The translations under genes were made by a program, and so were the position numbers. The notes beneath the pieces were generated by a model. It saw only the letters and a list, made by a program, of their open reading frames with translations. It searched no databases and had not been told where the DNA came from. From an uncultured Oscillospiraceae bacterium (lineage in GTDB: Bacteria > Bacillota > Clostridia > Oscillospirales > Acutalibacteraceae), in contig CAJJLZ010000003.1 in the NCBI GenBank assembly GCA_905192745.1, forward strand, positions 83,122 through 147,121: a stretch of 64,000 nucleotides of DNA, read 5' to 3'. Shown here in pieces: positions 46,316-56,900 of this stretch (the first letter of the stretch is position 1; the number at the start of each line of letters is the position of its first letter).

Positions 46316-47314
46316 CTAGCGAACGTCCGTTAAAGGCGTAACTGCACATAGTTTCTGATACGTCTGCTGTTCCAACTCATAAAAATTATGAAGTGAAGAG
46401 AATATCAGGCCGTCGTAAAGCTTATTGCCGCTGTAATATGCACGAGCTACCACTGCCCGAATCTTCTTCAACACTTCCAGCGAATTTTGTTGCAATTGTA
46501 GGATATCCTCCCCCAATTCCAGCATCTTACAGCGGTAACGCTCTATAAACTTGCCGTTCACAATTTTATTCAACGATTCGATCCACATAGCAATCTCCTG
46601 TTGTCCTGCGGCCATATACCAATCGTAGGTCAGGTCCACAGCCTTCCGCAAATCATCCAGGCCTTGTTGTATGAGCGACCCATAGGTATGCATGTGGCCA
46701 ATCAGGCGCTCGCGCTCCACTCGCCGCCATCTTTCCGGCTCCAACTGCGGGACATCGGTATTTTTTGAGAACGCAAAAAATGTTGGAAATTTTGCCTGAT
46801 AAAACACCTTCAAATATCCCTGATAAGGTCGGAGGATATCGTCAAACCCCACAATATGCGGACGGTAATTGAGATTCATGCGGTTTTGATGCTCAATAAT
46901 GGCGCATTGGCGGTTATCAAGATCGATGCCGTAAAGCAGCAGGGTGTGCCCCCAATGGATTTTATTATAGGTATCCCTACGGATGGATTCGTAATAGCAA
47001 TCCACCCAGATGACCACTGGACAGCCGGCGTTGATGGAAGCAGCTATATCGTCAATCAGACGTTCGCACCGGTCAATTGTCCGAACCGTCAGACCGGTGC
47101 GTTCCAGAACTTGATCCAACGAATCGGCATCCTGATAAACGATCTGCAAACTACATGGGTCGGTACTGTCGGATAACCTGTAAAAGAGAATATCATTTGA
47201 AAGAATCGGATAACGGCTGCCGGAGAAATGATCGACAACCGAAATAACGGAATTGTAAAAACAATCCTTATAATAGATCTCATTGAAGGGTTGTATGTTC
47301 GGTATGGTATTCAT
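46316..47314 (-). CDS. BtrH-like papain-fold acyltransferase candidate
   Basis: A 332-residue protein whose N-terminal half matches the BtrH_N type. The likely nucleophile Cys18 is in YYKDCFYNSVISVVDHF, and the likely catalytic His is in HWGHTLLLYGID; the C-terminal half (about 180-332) is helical. In butirosin biosynthesis BtrH transfers the side chain from an acyl carrier protein to the sugar amine. In a modular cluster without an integrated thioesterase, such a protein could transfer or release a carrier-bound acyl chain. The start is the ATG at 47314, directly after the PKS 1 stop (TGACATG), with AAAGGG 8 bases upstream. The function is inferred from family resemblance only. Confidence 0.75.
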   Translation of the reverse strand: MNTIPNIQPFNEIYYKDCFYNSVISVVDHFSGSRYPILSNDILFYRLSDSTDPCSLQIVYQDADSLDQVLERTGLTVRTIDRCERLIDDIAASINAGCPVVIWVDCYYESIRRDTYNKIHWGHTLLLYGIDLDNRQCAIIEHQNRMNLNYRPHIVGFDDILRPYQGYLKVFYQAKFPTFFAFSKNTDVPQLEPERWRRVERERLIGHMHTYGSLIQQGLDDLRKAVDLTYDWYMAAGQQEIAMWIESLNKIVNGKFIERYRCKMLELGEDILQLQQNSLEVLKKIRAVVARAYYSGNKLYDGLIFSSLHNFYELEQQTYQKLCAVTPLTDVR

Positions 47315-47315
47315 G

Positions 47316-50300
47316 TCACACACCCTTTTCCTCTGGAATAGCACCGGTTGAAAGGTTTTGAGAGTCAATGTAGGCCGCCAGTTCCCCAATCGTGGGGTAA
47401 GCGTATAAATCTGCGTGATCGATTTTCACGCCTTCTTCCGCAAGGCACATTTCGATCTGTAGCGCGATAAGCGAATTGCCGCCCAGCTCAAAAAAGTCGT
47501 CGTTGATATTGACGGTATCAACACCAAGGGCTTGGCACATAAAACCAGCAAGCATCGTTTCGGTTTTCGTGTAGGCATTATCGCTGTGTCCCAACAGGAG
47601 ACCGAATGCGTTTTTGGCTGATTGCGGCGGGTAGTCGGGTATTTCTGCCGAATACAACTCACCGGCTACCTCCCCCGACAGGCGAACAGGCAGTTGGGAC
47701 AGTAGGTAATCGACAAAAGGAGCGGCCACTTTCTGAAAACGTCCGACAAATACCGACGGCAACGCGCATTTCAACAGAATATCAAAATCCGCCAGAGCGT
47801 CGCGAGGGGTAAGGGTGGCAAACAATCCTTCCCGCTCTTCGCCGGCCTGTCCCATCCCGGTACTCCATCCGGTCCAATCGACGCATACCATGCTCTTGCC
47901 GGACAAGCTTTTATTGGCGGCATATGCGCTCATGAAGGCATTCGCGGCCATATAGCTGCCGTATCCCTCCATTCCGAACACCGTTACCGCCGATCCAAAG
48001 GTTAGGAAGAAATCAAGCGAATCCGCCGTCGTATACCGATCTAACCATAAAAGGCCGTTGATTTTTGCCTTCGCAGTTTTATACAATGCATCAGCATCCA
48101 GCTTATCCAGACTGGCGATTTGGATCGTTCCAGCTGCGTGGAGCACTCCTTTGATTTGATATCCCTGTTTTCGTATCCGATCCAGTGTCCGCCTGACTGC
48201 TTCTTCGTTGGAAACATCAGTCTGGTAAACAGAACAGCTGTTACCTGCTTGTTGAAAATCCTCCAGAACCCGCTGAATTGCGGTCGCTTTGTCCTCAGGA
48301 TACTGGGTAATATCTGTATGTTTTGTCAGGAGCGCGACACGGATACCGGTATGTGTCTGTGTCAGGTAACGCAATATTTCCAGGCCGATACCGCCAAAGC
48401 CGCCTGTCAGCAGATAAACGCCGTCCTTGGTAAACGTGGAAGCTGTGGAATGAACACCCTCGTCTTTTAGGTAATCCAGCATCCGTGCGTAAACCTTGTC
48501 CACGCGTACCGCAGTGAAAAAGGACCGGTCCCTCTGCGTAATCAGGGCTCCCAACACAGCGGGGGAAGTTGTCTCGTCCGTATCAATACACGAACATAAG
48601 ATGTTATGGGTTTCCTTGCTCAACCCATGGTGGAGCCCCTCAATCACCGCCGCTTGTGCGTCAATATACGCTTCACGTCCTGTCACGAGATGAGCCTGTT
48701 TCGTGATCACGGTGAAACGCAGCGGCGCTTTGCCGGCATAAACACTTACCGCGTGGATAAGACTCAGGAAACGACCGGCCACCGCATAGATCTTTTCTGC
48801 GTACGTTTTATCGTAAGACGGTTGCCCTTCCTGGTTTATGTAAGAGGGACATATAAAAACAATTTCATCCGGCCGTGCCAGACGCAACTGTTTTTGAACT
48901 TCATCATCTGCCATGAAGATATTCGACTGAAGCTCCAGAGTATGCACCACATGTCCGTCCGAAGCAAGAACACGGGACAACGAGGCCATTTGAGTATCGC
49001 TGCCGATGAGACAGATGCTTTGGTGCGAACCTGGGGCGGATTGGTAAACCGTCTCAATCCAACAATAGGACTTTATAAGAGGCCAGTTTAACTTTTTCTT
49101 TTCTTGTGAATCGGGCCAGCAGCGTATGGGCTGGAAAGCATAGGCGGGTAGGGAAACGACCCGTTGATCCCGCACGGGGAAAAAGCGGCCGAATGTCGCA
49201 GCGTCAAATGATAAATCCTGCACATAACGCCGACATAAAGCGTACAGAGTTTCTGCGTTCTCAAGGACTGGTTCAAATGGAATTTCCATAACGTCAACAG
49301 GCGCAGATGTCCTATTGACAGCTTTTCCGTAAAAAACGCCATCACTGTGTTGCGCCTTGTCCGGGTGCCACGACTGCATGCGGGTAAGCAATTCACCAGC
49401 AGTAGACCCACATACTGCCAGCCGATAGGCGAAATGTCGGCGGCGCTGATTAGCCGTATAGCAAATATCAGCGATAGATTCACCTGGATGGGTTTGCAGA
49501 TATCGTTCATACCGCTCTTTTTGCTGTATTAATCCCTCTGCGCTTAGAGAGGAAACCGTAAGGAGATACAAAGGGCGATCTGCCGATTCACCGACACTTT
49601 CCCGTGTAGTTACCGTCGACACAAATTCCTCTATCACGACATGCGCGTTGGTGCCGCTAAACCCAAAAGAACTGACACCGCACAATACGGGTTCGGGCAA
49701 ATTACGAAGATCCAAAGGAGAATTCAACAGAAAAAGAGGCGAATCGATAAAGGAGATATCCGGATTTGGATATTGGAAATGCAGCGACGGCGGGACGGCT
49801 TTCCCTCTAAGGGATAGGGCTGCCTTGACAAGGCCGCAAATACCGGCCGTAACATCTAGATGCCCGATGTTTGTTTTCACGGAACCGATTGCACAAAAAT
49901 TTTTGCGGTCGGTATATTGTTCAAACGCATCCCGGATGCCGCGTATTTCAATGGGATCTCCCATTTTTGTCCCGGTACCGTGTGCTTCAATAAACGACAG
50001 TGACTGCGGCCGGATGCCGGCGTTTTTCCATGCTTCGATTAAAAGTGCCTTTTGAGCTTCAGGATTGGGAGCAGATAAACCGATTGACCGTCCGTCCTGG
50101 TTGATCGCGCCGCCCTTGATGACAGCATATACCTGATCGTGATCTATGAGTGCCTGTGATAACGGCTTTAAAACGATACAGACGATCCCTTCACCCGTGC
50201 CGGTGCCGTTCGCCAGCTCGTCGAATGTCCGTGACAATCCGTCAGTGGATTCGATTCCCAACTTCCTATTGGTGTCCAAAGCGAGAAGATTGATGGTGAT

Positions 50301-50954
50301 CCCGCCAACAACGGCCGTGTCCACCCGCTTCATCTGCAGATCCCCTACCGCCTGCATGATGGCAACCAACGAGGAAGAGCAGGCTGAATCAATAATCATG
50401 CTGGGCCCCTTCAGATCCATCCAGTAGGACAACCGCCCGGGAATAACCGGCGGCAGGTTTCCTGTAAAGGATACCTCGTTGATGGGAAAGCCCATTTCAG
50501 TCAGGAAAATCTCATAATCTCGGCCTTTCTGACTGTTATACGCTACATAGACGCCGGTATTGGTTCCCTGTAAACTATCTGCATAACCCGCGTCGTCTAT
50601 AGCCTCGTAGGCAACTTCCAAAAACAATCGCTGGCTGGGATCCATGGAAACGGCTTCTTTAGGAGCAATACCGAAAAAAGGATAATCAAAATCCGTGATG
50701 GTATCCAGGTAAGCCGCCTTTCCGAAACGCACATCCTCCAGCGGCTGTTGAGTTTTGCACAGATACGCCAAAATATCCTTTTTGCGACTTTCCGGTATCT
50801 CCGTAACACTGTCCACACCGGCCATCAGATTGGCATAGAATTCCTCCGCCGTACGAGAACCGGGAATGCGCAAGCCGATTCCAATAATGGCGATATCCTG
50901 GCTTTCACTGCCGGTCAACGGCTGCCTGTTCAAATTAACCAGTTTCGTTTTCAT
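47316..50954 (-). CDS. PKS 1: KS-KR-ACP
   Basis: A 1212-residue AT-less PKS module. KS (20-445): Cys192 in DSACSSSLVAIM, His325 in FIEAHGTGT, His365 in KTNIGHLDV. Linker (450-615) ends in VSLPAYAFQPIRCW, a leftover post-AT motif. KR (about 630-1060): structural half, then NADPH motif YLLTGGFGGIGLEIL, Lys964, Ser988, Tyr1001 and Asn1005, all conserved, so reduction to the beta-hydroxy is predicted. The B-type LDD motif is absent, which hints at an A-type KR. ACP (1130-1195): Ser1161 in FFELGGNSLIALQI. No dehydratase. It would extend the N-methyl-Ser-Cys chain made by NRPS 1, 18 bases upstream. Confidence 0.94.
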   Translation of the reverse strand: MKTKLVNLNRQPLTGSESQDIAIIGIGLRIPGSRTAEEFYANLMAGVDSVTEIPESRKKDILAYLCKTQQPLEDVRFGKAAYLDTITDFDYPFFGIAPKEAVSMDPSQRLFLEVAYEAIDDAGYADSLQGTNTGVYVAYNSQKGRDYEIFLTEMGFPINEVSFTGNLPPVIPGRLSYWMDLKGPSMIIDSACSSSLVAIMQAVGDLQMKRVDTAVVGGITINLLALDTNRKLGIESTDGLSRTFDELANGTGTGEGIVCIVLKPLSQALIDHDQVYAVIKGGAINQDGRSIGLSAPNPEAQKALLIEAWKNAGIRPQSLSFIEAHGTGTKMGDPIEIRGIRDAFEQYTDRKNFCAIGSVKTNIGHLDVTAGICGLVKAALSLRGKAVPPSLHFQYPNPDISFIDSPLFLLNSPLDLRNLPEPVLCGVSSFGFSGTNAHVVIEEFVSTVTTRESVGESADRPLYLLTVSSLSAEGLIQQKERYERYLQTHPGESIADICYTANQRRRHFAYRLAVCGSTAGELLTRMQSWHPDKAQHSDGVFYGKAVNRTSAPVDVMEIPFEPVLENAETLYALCRRYVQDLSFDAATFGRFFPVRDQRVVSLPAYAFQPIRCWPDSQEKKKLNWPLIKSYCWIETVYQSAPGSHQSICLIGSDTQMASLSRVLASDGHVVHTLELQSNIFMADDEVQKQLRLARPDEIVFICPSYINQEGQPSYDKTYAEKIYAVAGRFLSLIHAVSVYAGKAPLRFTVITKQAHLVTGREAYIDAQAAVIEGLHHGLSKETHNILCSCIDTDETTSPAVLGALITQRDRSFFTAVRVDKVYARMLDYLKDEGVHSTASTFTKDGVYLLTGGFGGIGLEILRYLTQTHTGIRVALLTKHTDITQYPEDKATAIQRVLEDFQQAGNSCSVYQTDVSNEEAVRRTLDRIRKQGYQIKGVLHAAGTIQIASLDKLDADALYKTAKAKINGLLWLDRYTTADSLDFFLTFGSAVTVFGMEGYGSYMAANAFMSAYAANKSLSGKSMVCVDWTGWSTGMGQAGEEREGLFATLTPRDALADFDILLKCALPSVFVGRFQKVAAPFVDYLLSQLPVRLSGEVAGELYSAEIPDYPPQSAKNAFGLLLGHSDNAYTKTETMLAGFMCQALGVDTVNINDDFFELGGNSLIALQIEMCLAEEGVKIDHADLYAYPTIGELAAYIDSQNLSTGAIPEEKGV

Positions 50955-50972
50955 TGATTTACCTCACGCTTT

Positions 50973-53900
50973 TCATAAGCAATTGGATAACAGCTTAAAG
51001 TAATCCTGCACAATACGCTCAGCGTTATGCGGACAGAAAATGCGGTGATCGAACAGGAACCGCAGTTCTCCCCCACAGCCGACGATCAATTCGAAATTCC
51101 CCTGCAGCCGGCTATCCTCGCAGCTGTTCTCAGCCAGAACAAAGCAAGATACCAGGCACCCGTCCTGTCGTGAGACGGCCTCATCCACCTGGAGGTTCAT
51201 AGCGGCGATCCTATAGGAAGAACGGTTCTGAAAAGCATCAAACAGATCCTCATAGGTTTGTATCTGTGCCATGTCCCATCTGTAGCAAGACGACAGGTCG
51301 TTCCCGTCCAACAACGTTACATGAGTCTCTTTACATATTTCGTACATCAACTGTATAAAGTTTCCCATCAGAATGGTCTGCATACTGTAATGGGATTCCA
51401 GACCATCGGCAAAATTTTCCAGTCCTTGCTGCGTTTCATCATCCAATTGAAAAACATATTCCAGATCCGTTTCCTGCGGTTTGTTGGTGGCCGACATGCG
51501 GTATTCCTGTACAAGCGTCATGGATGTGGACACTTTGTCTGCGTTTTCTGTCAACAGTCGCTCATCCAGGTATTTGGACAAGGCTTCAATGGTATGGTAG
51601 GTGAACAAATCGGTTATGGTAACGCATTGGTCTCCATACAGCTCTTCCAGCATAGTCTGAACCTGAAGAAGCGAAAGCGAATTGCCGCCGATTTCAAAGA
51701 AACTATCGGTTATGTCTACAGCATCTACACCAAGGGTCTGCTTCCAAATATCGTGGATTTTATCCTGAGTGCGCGTAAGTGGACGGGAGGACGGCGGCAT
51801 TTTTTCAGCTGCTGCGGCCACCGGTTTCAACTGGGAACGATCTACCTTGCCGTTGACGTTTAGGGGAATGCTGTCAATAGCCGTATAGAATACAGGAATC
51901 ATATACGACGGCAGATAGTTCGCCAGATGATCCTGTATCCGCTTTTTATCTATTGGTGAATCGGTGACCAGATAAGCGCTTAATACTTGGTCTCCTTGGG
52001 GTGAGGACTGCAGGGCAACCACGCAGTCCTTTACCGTAGGGAAGCGACAGAGAATGCTTTCAATTTCACCGAGCTCAACACGGAAACCACGAATTTTCAC
52101 CTGGCTGTCCTTGCGGCCAAGGAACTCAATGGTTCCGTCCCGCTTCAGACGCCCAAGATCGCCGGTGCGATACATTTTGGCGTCCCTATTCACAAACGGA
52201 TCCACCATAAAAGCCATGTTCTTCTGGGGATCGTTCACATAACCGCGCGCAACACCGGTCCCGCCGATATACAATTCACCCACATAGCCGGGGGCTAAAA
52301 GCTCCCTGTTGTCGTTCAGAACATAAAAGGATGAATTCGCAACCGGGCGGCCGTATGGAATACTGGGGCTATAGACTTGCTGGGGATCGATTTCATAGTA
52401 AATCGACCAAATAGCCGCTTCCGTTGCGCCCCCCAGACTGATAAACTTTGCATGCGGAAAAACGGTTACAGCTTTTGACGGCAAATTAACCGGTATCCAA
52501 TCGCCGCTCAACAATGCTAGACGCAAGGAATCACTGTGTTCACCATAGCCTTTGACTTTATGAACAAGCCCCTGCATCGTGCTGGGAACCGAATTCCATA
52601 TGGTAATCTTTTCTCTTTGCATTATTTTAAAAAGGCGGCCAATGTCCAGTACATCCTCCTCTTGCGCCATGACCACCTGCGCACCAGCAGCCAAAGTACC
52701 GAAAATGTCATAAACAGACAGGTCGAAGCACACAGAGGTTACGAACAGCAGTTTATCCCCAGGTCCCACCGCGAACTTTTCATTTACCCAGTGTACGATG
52801 TTCACAGCGGATCTGTGTTCGATCATAACCCCTTTGGGGCGTCCAGTGGATCCGGAGGTATAGATGATATACGCCAGTTGATTTTCACTCACCGGAATAT
52901 CCAGATTACCGGATTCATAGTTCTCCAGCCCCTCCATATCCACCACGGGAACTGTCATGTCGCCGGTCACTTTATCTGTCAGTAAGCAAACCGCCCCGGC
53001 GTGCCGGATCATATATGCACGGCGTTCCAAAGGGTATTTCCCGTCCAAGGGAACATAAGCAGCCCCGGCTTTCATGATAGCCAGCAGGGCAGCAATCAGA
53101 GGAATACACCGCTGCATTTGTATGGCGACGATGTCGCCAGGGCGTATCCCATGTTTTATCAGCTTGCGTGCCAGCCGATTGGCCCACGCATTGAGTTCTC
53201 CATAAGAGATACGATGCTGTGCGTCGCTGGCGGCGATTCGCTCGGGATTCCCGGCGGCCCATCGTTCAAAAAGAGTATGCACTCCTCCCAGCGGAAAATC
53301 GCTACTCGTATTGTTCAGGGAATTATAGTCGGCTTGAATACGGGCGCGGCCCTTCAGCGATTCACATGAGAATTCCTCATGGTGCTCATCCATCATCTGA
53401 TCCAATATTTCAAGATACATATCCAAGCATTCCTGCATTTCACTTTTATGGAAATACCGGCTGTCGTACTTGATACGCACACTGAATTTATCCATCGTTC
53501 TGGATACTTCAAAGTCAAACGGCGTATTGGTCATCTCATTAGGCTCCAAGGATAGCGGCGACACTATCTCCTGCACGCTTTCTGCGAGCCGTATGGAATC
53601 CAGCACATGGAAATCCACATAGTTAAAAATCGTCTCAAACAGCGGGTTGACATGTCGTCCAACCTCCTGCACTGCTTTGGCAATATCGGATAAAAACATC
53701 TCGTGCTGTTTCGACCGTCGCAGATAGTCGCGCACAGCATACAGCAAATCCTTTTTGTTGTTGCCGTTTATCTGAACACGAAGCGGTACCGTGTTTAAAA
53801 AGCAGCCGACAATTTTTTCCGCATCGGCCAGTTCCGGGCGGTCATGGCTTACAATCCCGGTGAGCACATCGTGTTCATAGCTGGTTATCCGAAGCAGAAA

Positions 53901-56900
53901 TACATAAGCGGCAATGCAAAGCTCTTTGAGAGACACCTTGTTTTTATAGGCGTAAGACTGCAGCTTGTGCTGATAAAAATTGGGTAGATCCCGTATGACA
54001 ATATGTGTTCGGCGCATCTGAGATAACGGCGTTTTTTCCGGGTTGTAAGGAAGCGCATTATAATGAAAACCATCCAGCACCTCATGCCAATACGCCATGT
54101 CCTGATCTGACTGCGTCCGTCCCATCGTATAGGCAATATAATCCCTGAAGGTGGAGGTGGCGGGTTCCGGTTCCCAATGGAAATTGCGCTTTACCCCAAT
54201 CTCGTACAGTTTCACCAGCTCACTCATAAATGTCGCCACACTCCAGCCATCGAGGATGGCATGATGAAAAGACAAAACAATACAATAAGCTCCCTCGCCC
54301 AGCCAGAATATTTTGATTCTCCACAGAAAGTCCTTCTCCAGTTCGAAATGGTTGCTCAGATCGTCCTCAAGATAAGCGCGAATCTGTGTTTGCGGATCTG
54401 GAAGGGCCCGCAAATCCTCCATTGAGATAAGACGGGATAAGGATAAGCCCTGATGAACGATCTGCAGAGGCTGCGGAAAACGAGTAAAATCAAAGGTGGT
54501 GCGCATAATCGCGTGCTTTTGAACCATCGTCTCCATACACTGGGAAAAAAAGACATAACTAAAGGAATCCAGTTTCACCTGATAAATAAACTGATCCAGG
54601 TACATGGGAACATCCGGATACATCTTAGTGTACAGAAACATGCCCATTTGAATTGGACTGACGGGATACAGGTCCTCCCAATCGGCAGGCAGTAAAGAGA
54701 CAAGATACCTGTTGGAAAGAACCCGCTCCTTCAAGTTCTGAAGAATTTCCATTCCTTTCCGGAGCGTGTCGTCACTGGTTTCCTTCAGTCTCTTATCAAT
54801 GACCTGGCTCAGCTTTTTAATAGTGGAATACATATAAATATCGTTGACATGCATGTTGATATGCAGGCTTTGATTGATTCTGTTGACCAGGGAAATGGCC
54901 TTAATCGAATCGCCGCCGCACATAAAAAAATCATCATTGATACCGATGGCCTGCAGCCGTAGCACCGTCTGCCAAACTTCCAAAAGCTGCCTTTGCCACT
55001 GTGTTTTGGGCGACTCCATTTCAGCGGTATTTTGCAAAATATAGGGCTGCGGCAACGCAGCATAGTCAATTTTCCCGTTTGGTTTGGCGGGCATGGCGTC
55101 CAACGGAATCAAAATGGAGGGGATCATGTACGACGGCAGGTAAGCGGCCAGGTATTCCCGTATCGCCGCGTTGGTTTTCCACATTTCGTCAGCCTGCCCA
55201 TAACGTAGATTGAAATAATCTGAAAAATCTGAAACGATTTCCCTCTTTGACTGCCGACATATGTAATGACTTAGATTGGGAATTTCGCAAGAGCGGATAA
55301 AAACAAGATCGTAATACGAATCCATATCGGGGCCAGACCACAGGCATTCCATATGATACCCATAGTGTTCCGCCATTTTCCTCCATTGCTCTTTGGACCA
55401 AGCCTCCTGCTGCCGCATACGGGCCGCGGCAGCATGGATATCGCAAACGATCCGGTTCTCGTCGGAGTCATACAGAAGCTGTTGATATTGATATAATTCA
55501 GGCAAAACGTCCGTGTTTGGCACATGGGAAAGCCGGATGCTGTTATACATCTGAGAAGATACCATTTTCTCCAGTTCAGCGGGGCTTTGCTGCCCCCAAA
55601 CCAACTCCTTATCACAAGGCCAAGAATCGGGAATGTGGTCAAAATAGATGACAACATCGTACCGGTATCGTCTCATTTCATTATCGTATCGGGATTGCTT
55701 GTACAGAATCTCTACTCCAGTCATACGCGGATGAACAGCTCGAAGATTCATGAAAAACGCTGGATTAACGCATAGCTCATAGTCCATGAATATGCCGCGG
55801 TCGACAGCAGCTTTGAGGAGAGACTCCGATGTGTCACCCGGCATACGGGAGAGTTCGACAGAGGTGTGAAAGGCCTTAAGCAAAGGCTCGCTCCGGATAT
55901 CGCCGATAAAGGCCTGTCCGTTCTCGGCGATGGTATCGCCGATTAAGCGCAAAACCTTTTCTAGGTAGGCATGATTCGGAAAATACTGAATAACGGAGTT
56001 GAGAATAACCATATCATAGTGGGACTGATACAGCAGGGGATTATCCGCCGCTTGGACGTCCACCTTGACATGCTGTAGGTTTTGATTCTTGAAGATCGTA
56101 TCGTTGAGCATATCAACGGCGGTTTCAGAAATATCCGAAGCGCGATAGGAATCGGCAGAAGGCGCCAGCCGATACAATACCAGACCTGTACCACAACCAA
56201 TCTCCAAGACATGGCGATTTGGTAACCGCCTGACATGACGTATACCATTATCCAGCCAGTCACTCATTTCCTCACGCGGGAAAGTCTCCCCCGTATAACT
56301 GCTTTTCCAGCCCGAAATGTTAAAAAGCTGATCCTGTGTATCCTCCGACTCATGACTGCTATAAGCTTTGTTGAAGACCAGCCGCCATTCGGAAACACGG
56401 CTGCTGTCCGCCTGGGAATCGGTTGACTCCGGCAAATCGTTTTCTTTTTTGGGTACATAATAGGCAACCAGACGAGCGGAATCGGGAGAAGCGTCTTCAT
56501 ATTTTATGACGACGCTTTGCTCGACAAAAGCGCTTCGATTCAACACGTGCTGTATTTCGTCCAGTTCAATTCGAAAACCGTTGAGTTTTACCTGAAAATC
56601 CTTGCGTCCCAGAAAATGAATGTGCCCGTCCAGTGTCTGCCGCGCCCGGTCGTTCGTATTATAAACCCGCTCGGAACGTACAGTAATGAATTGCTTGGCG
56701 GTTAATTCCGGCCTGTTTAAATACCCACGGGCCAAGCCATCGCCCGCAATATATAACGTTCCGGGCATACCAATCGGTGCCAACCGATAATGCTCGTCGA
56801 GAATATAAAGCCGGATGTTTTCAATGGGGTCTCCGATGGGAACGTCGGCCGAAAAAAATTGTGGTGAACAATCATAATAGCTCACATCCACCGTGGCTTC

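Noticed and set aside
53300..54700. Heterocyclisation (Cy) domain before the Cys adenylation domain
   Set aside because: The domain keeps HHAILDG rather than the DxxxxDxxS motif of Cy domains, so a thiazoline is not predicted from it.
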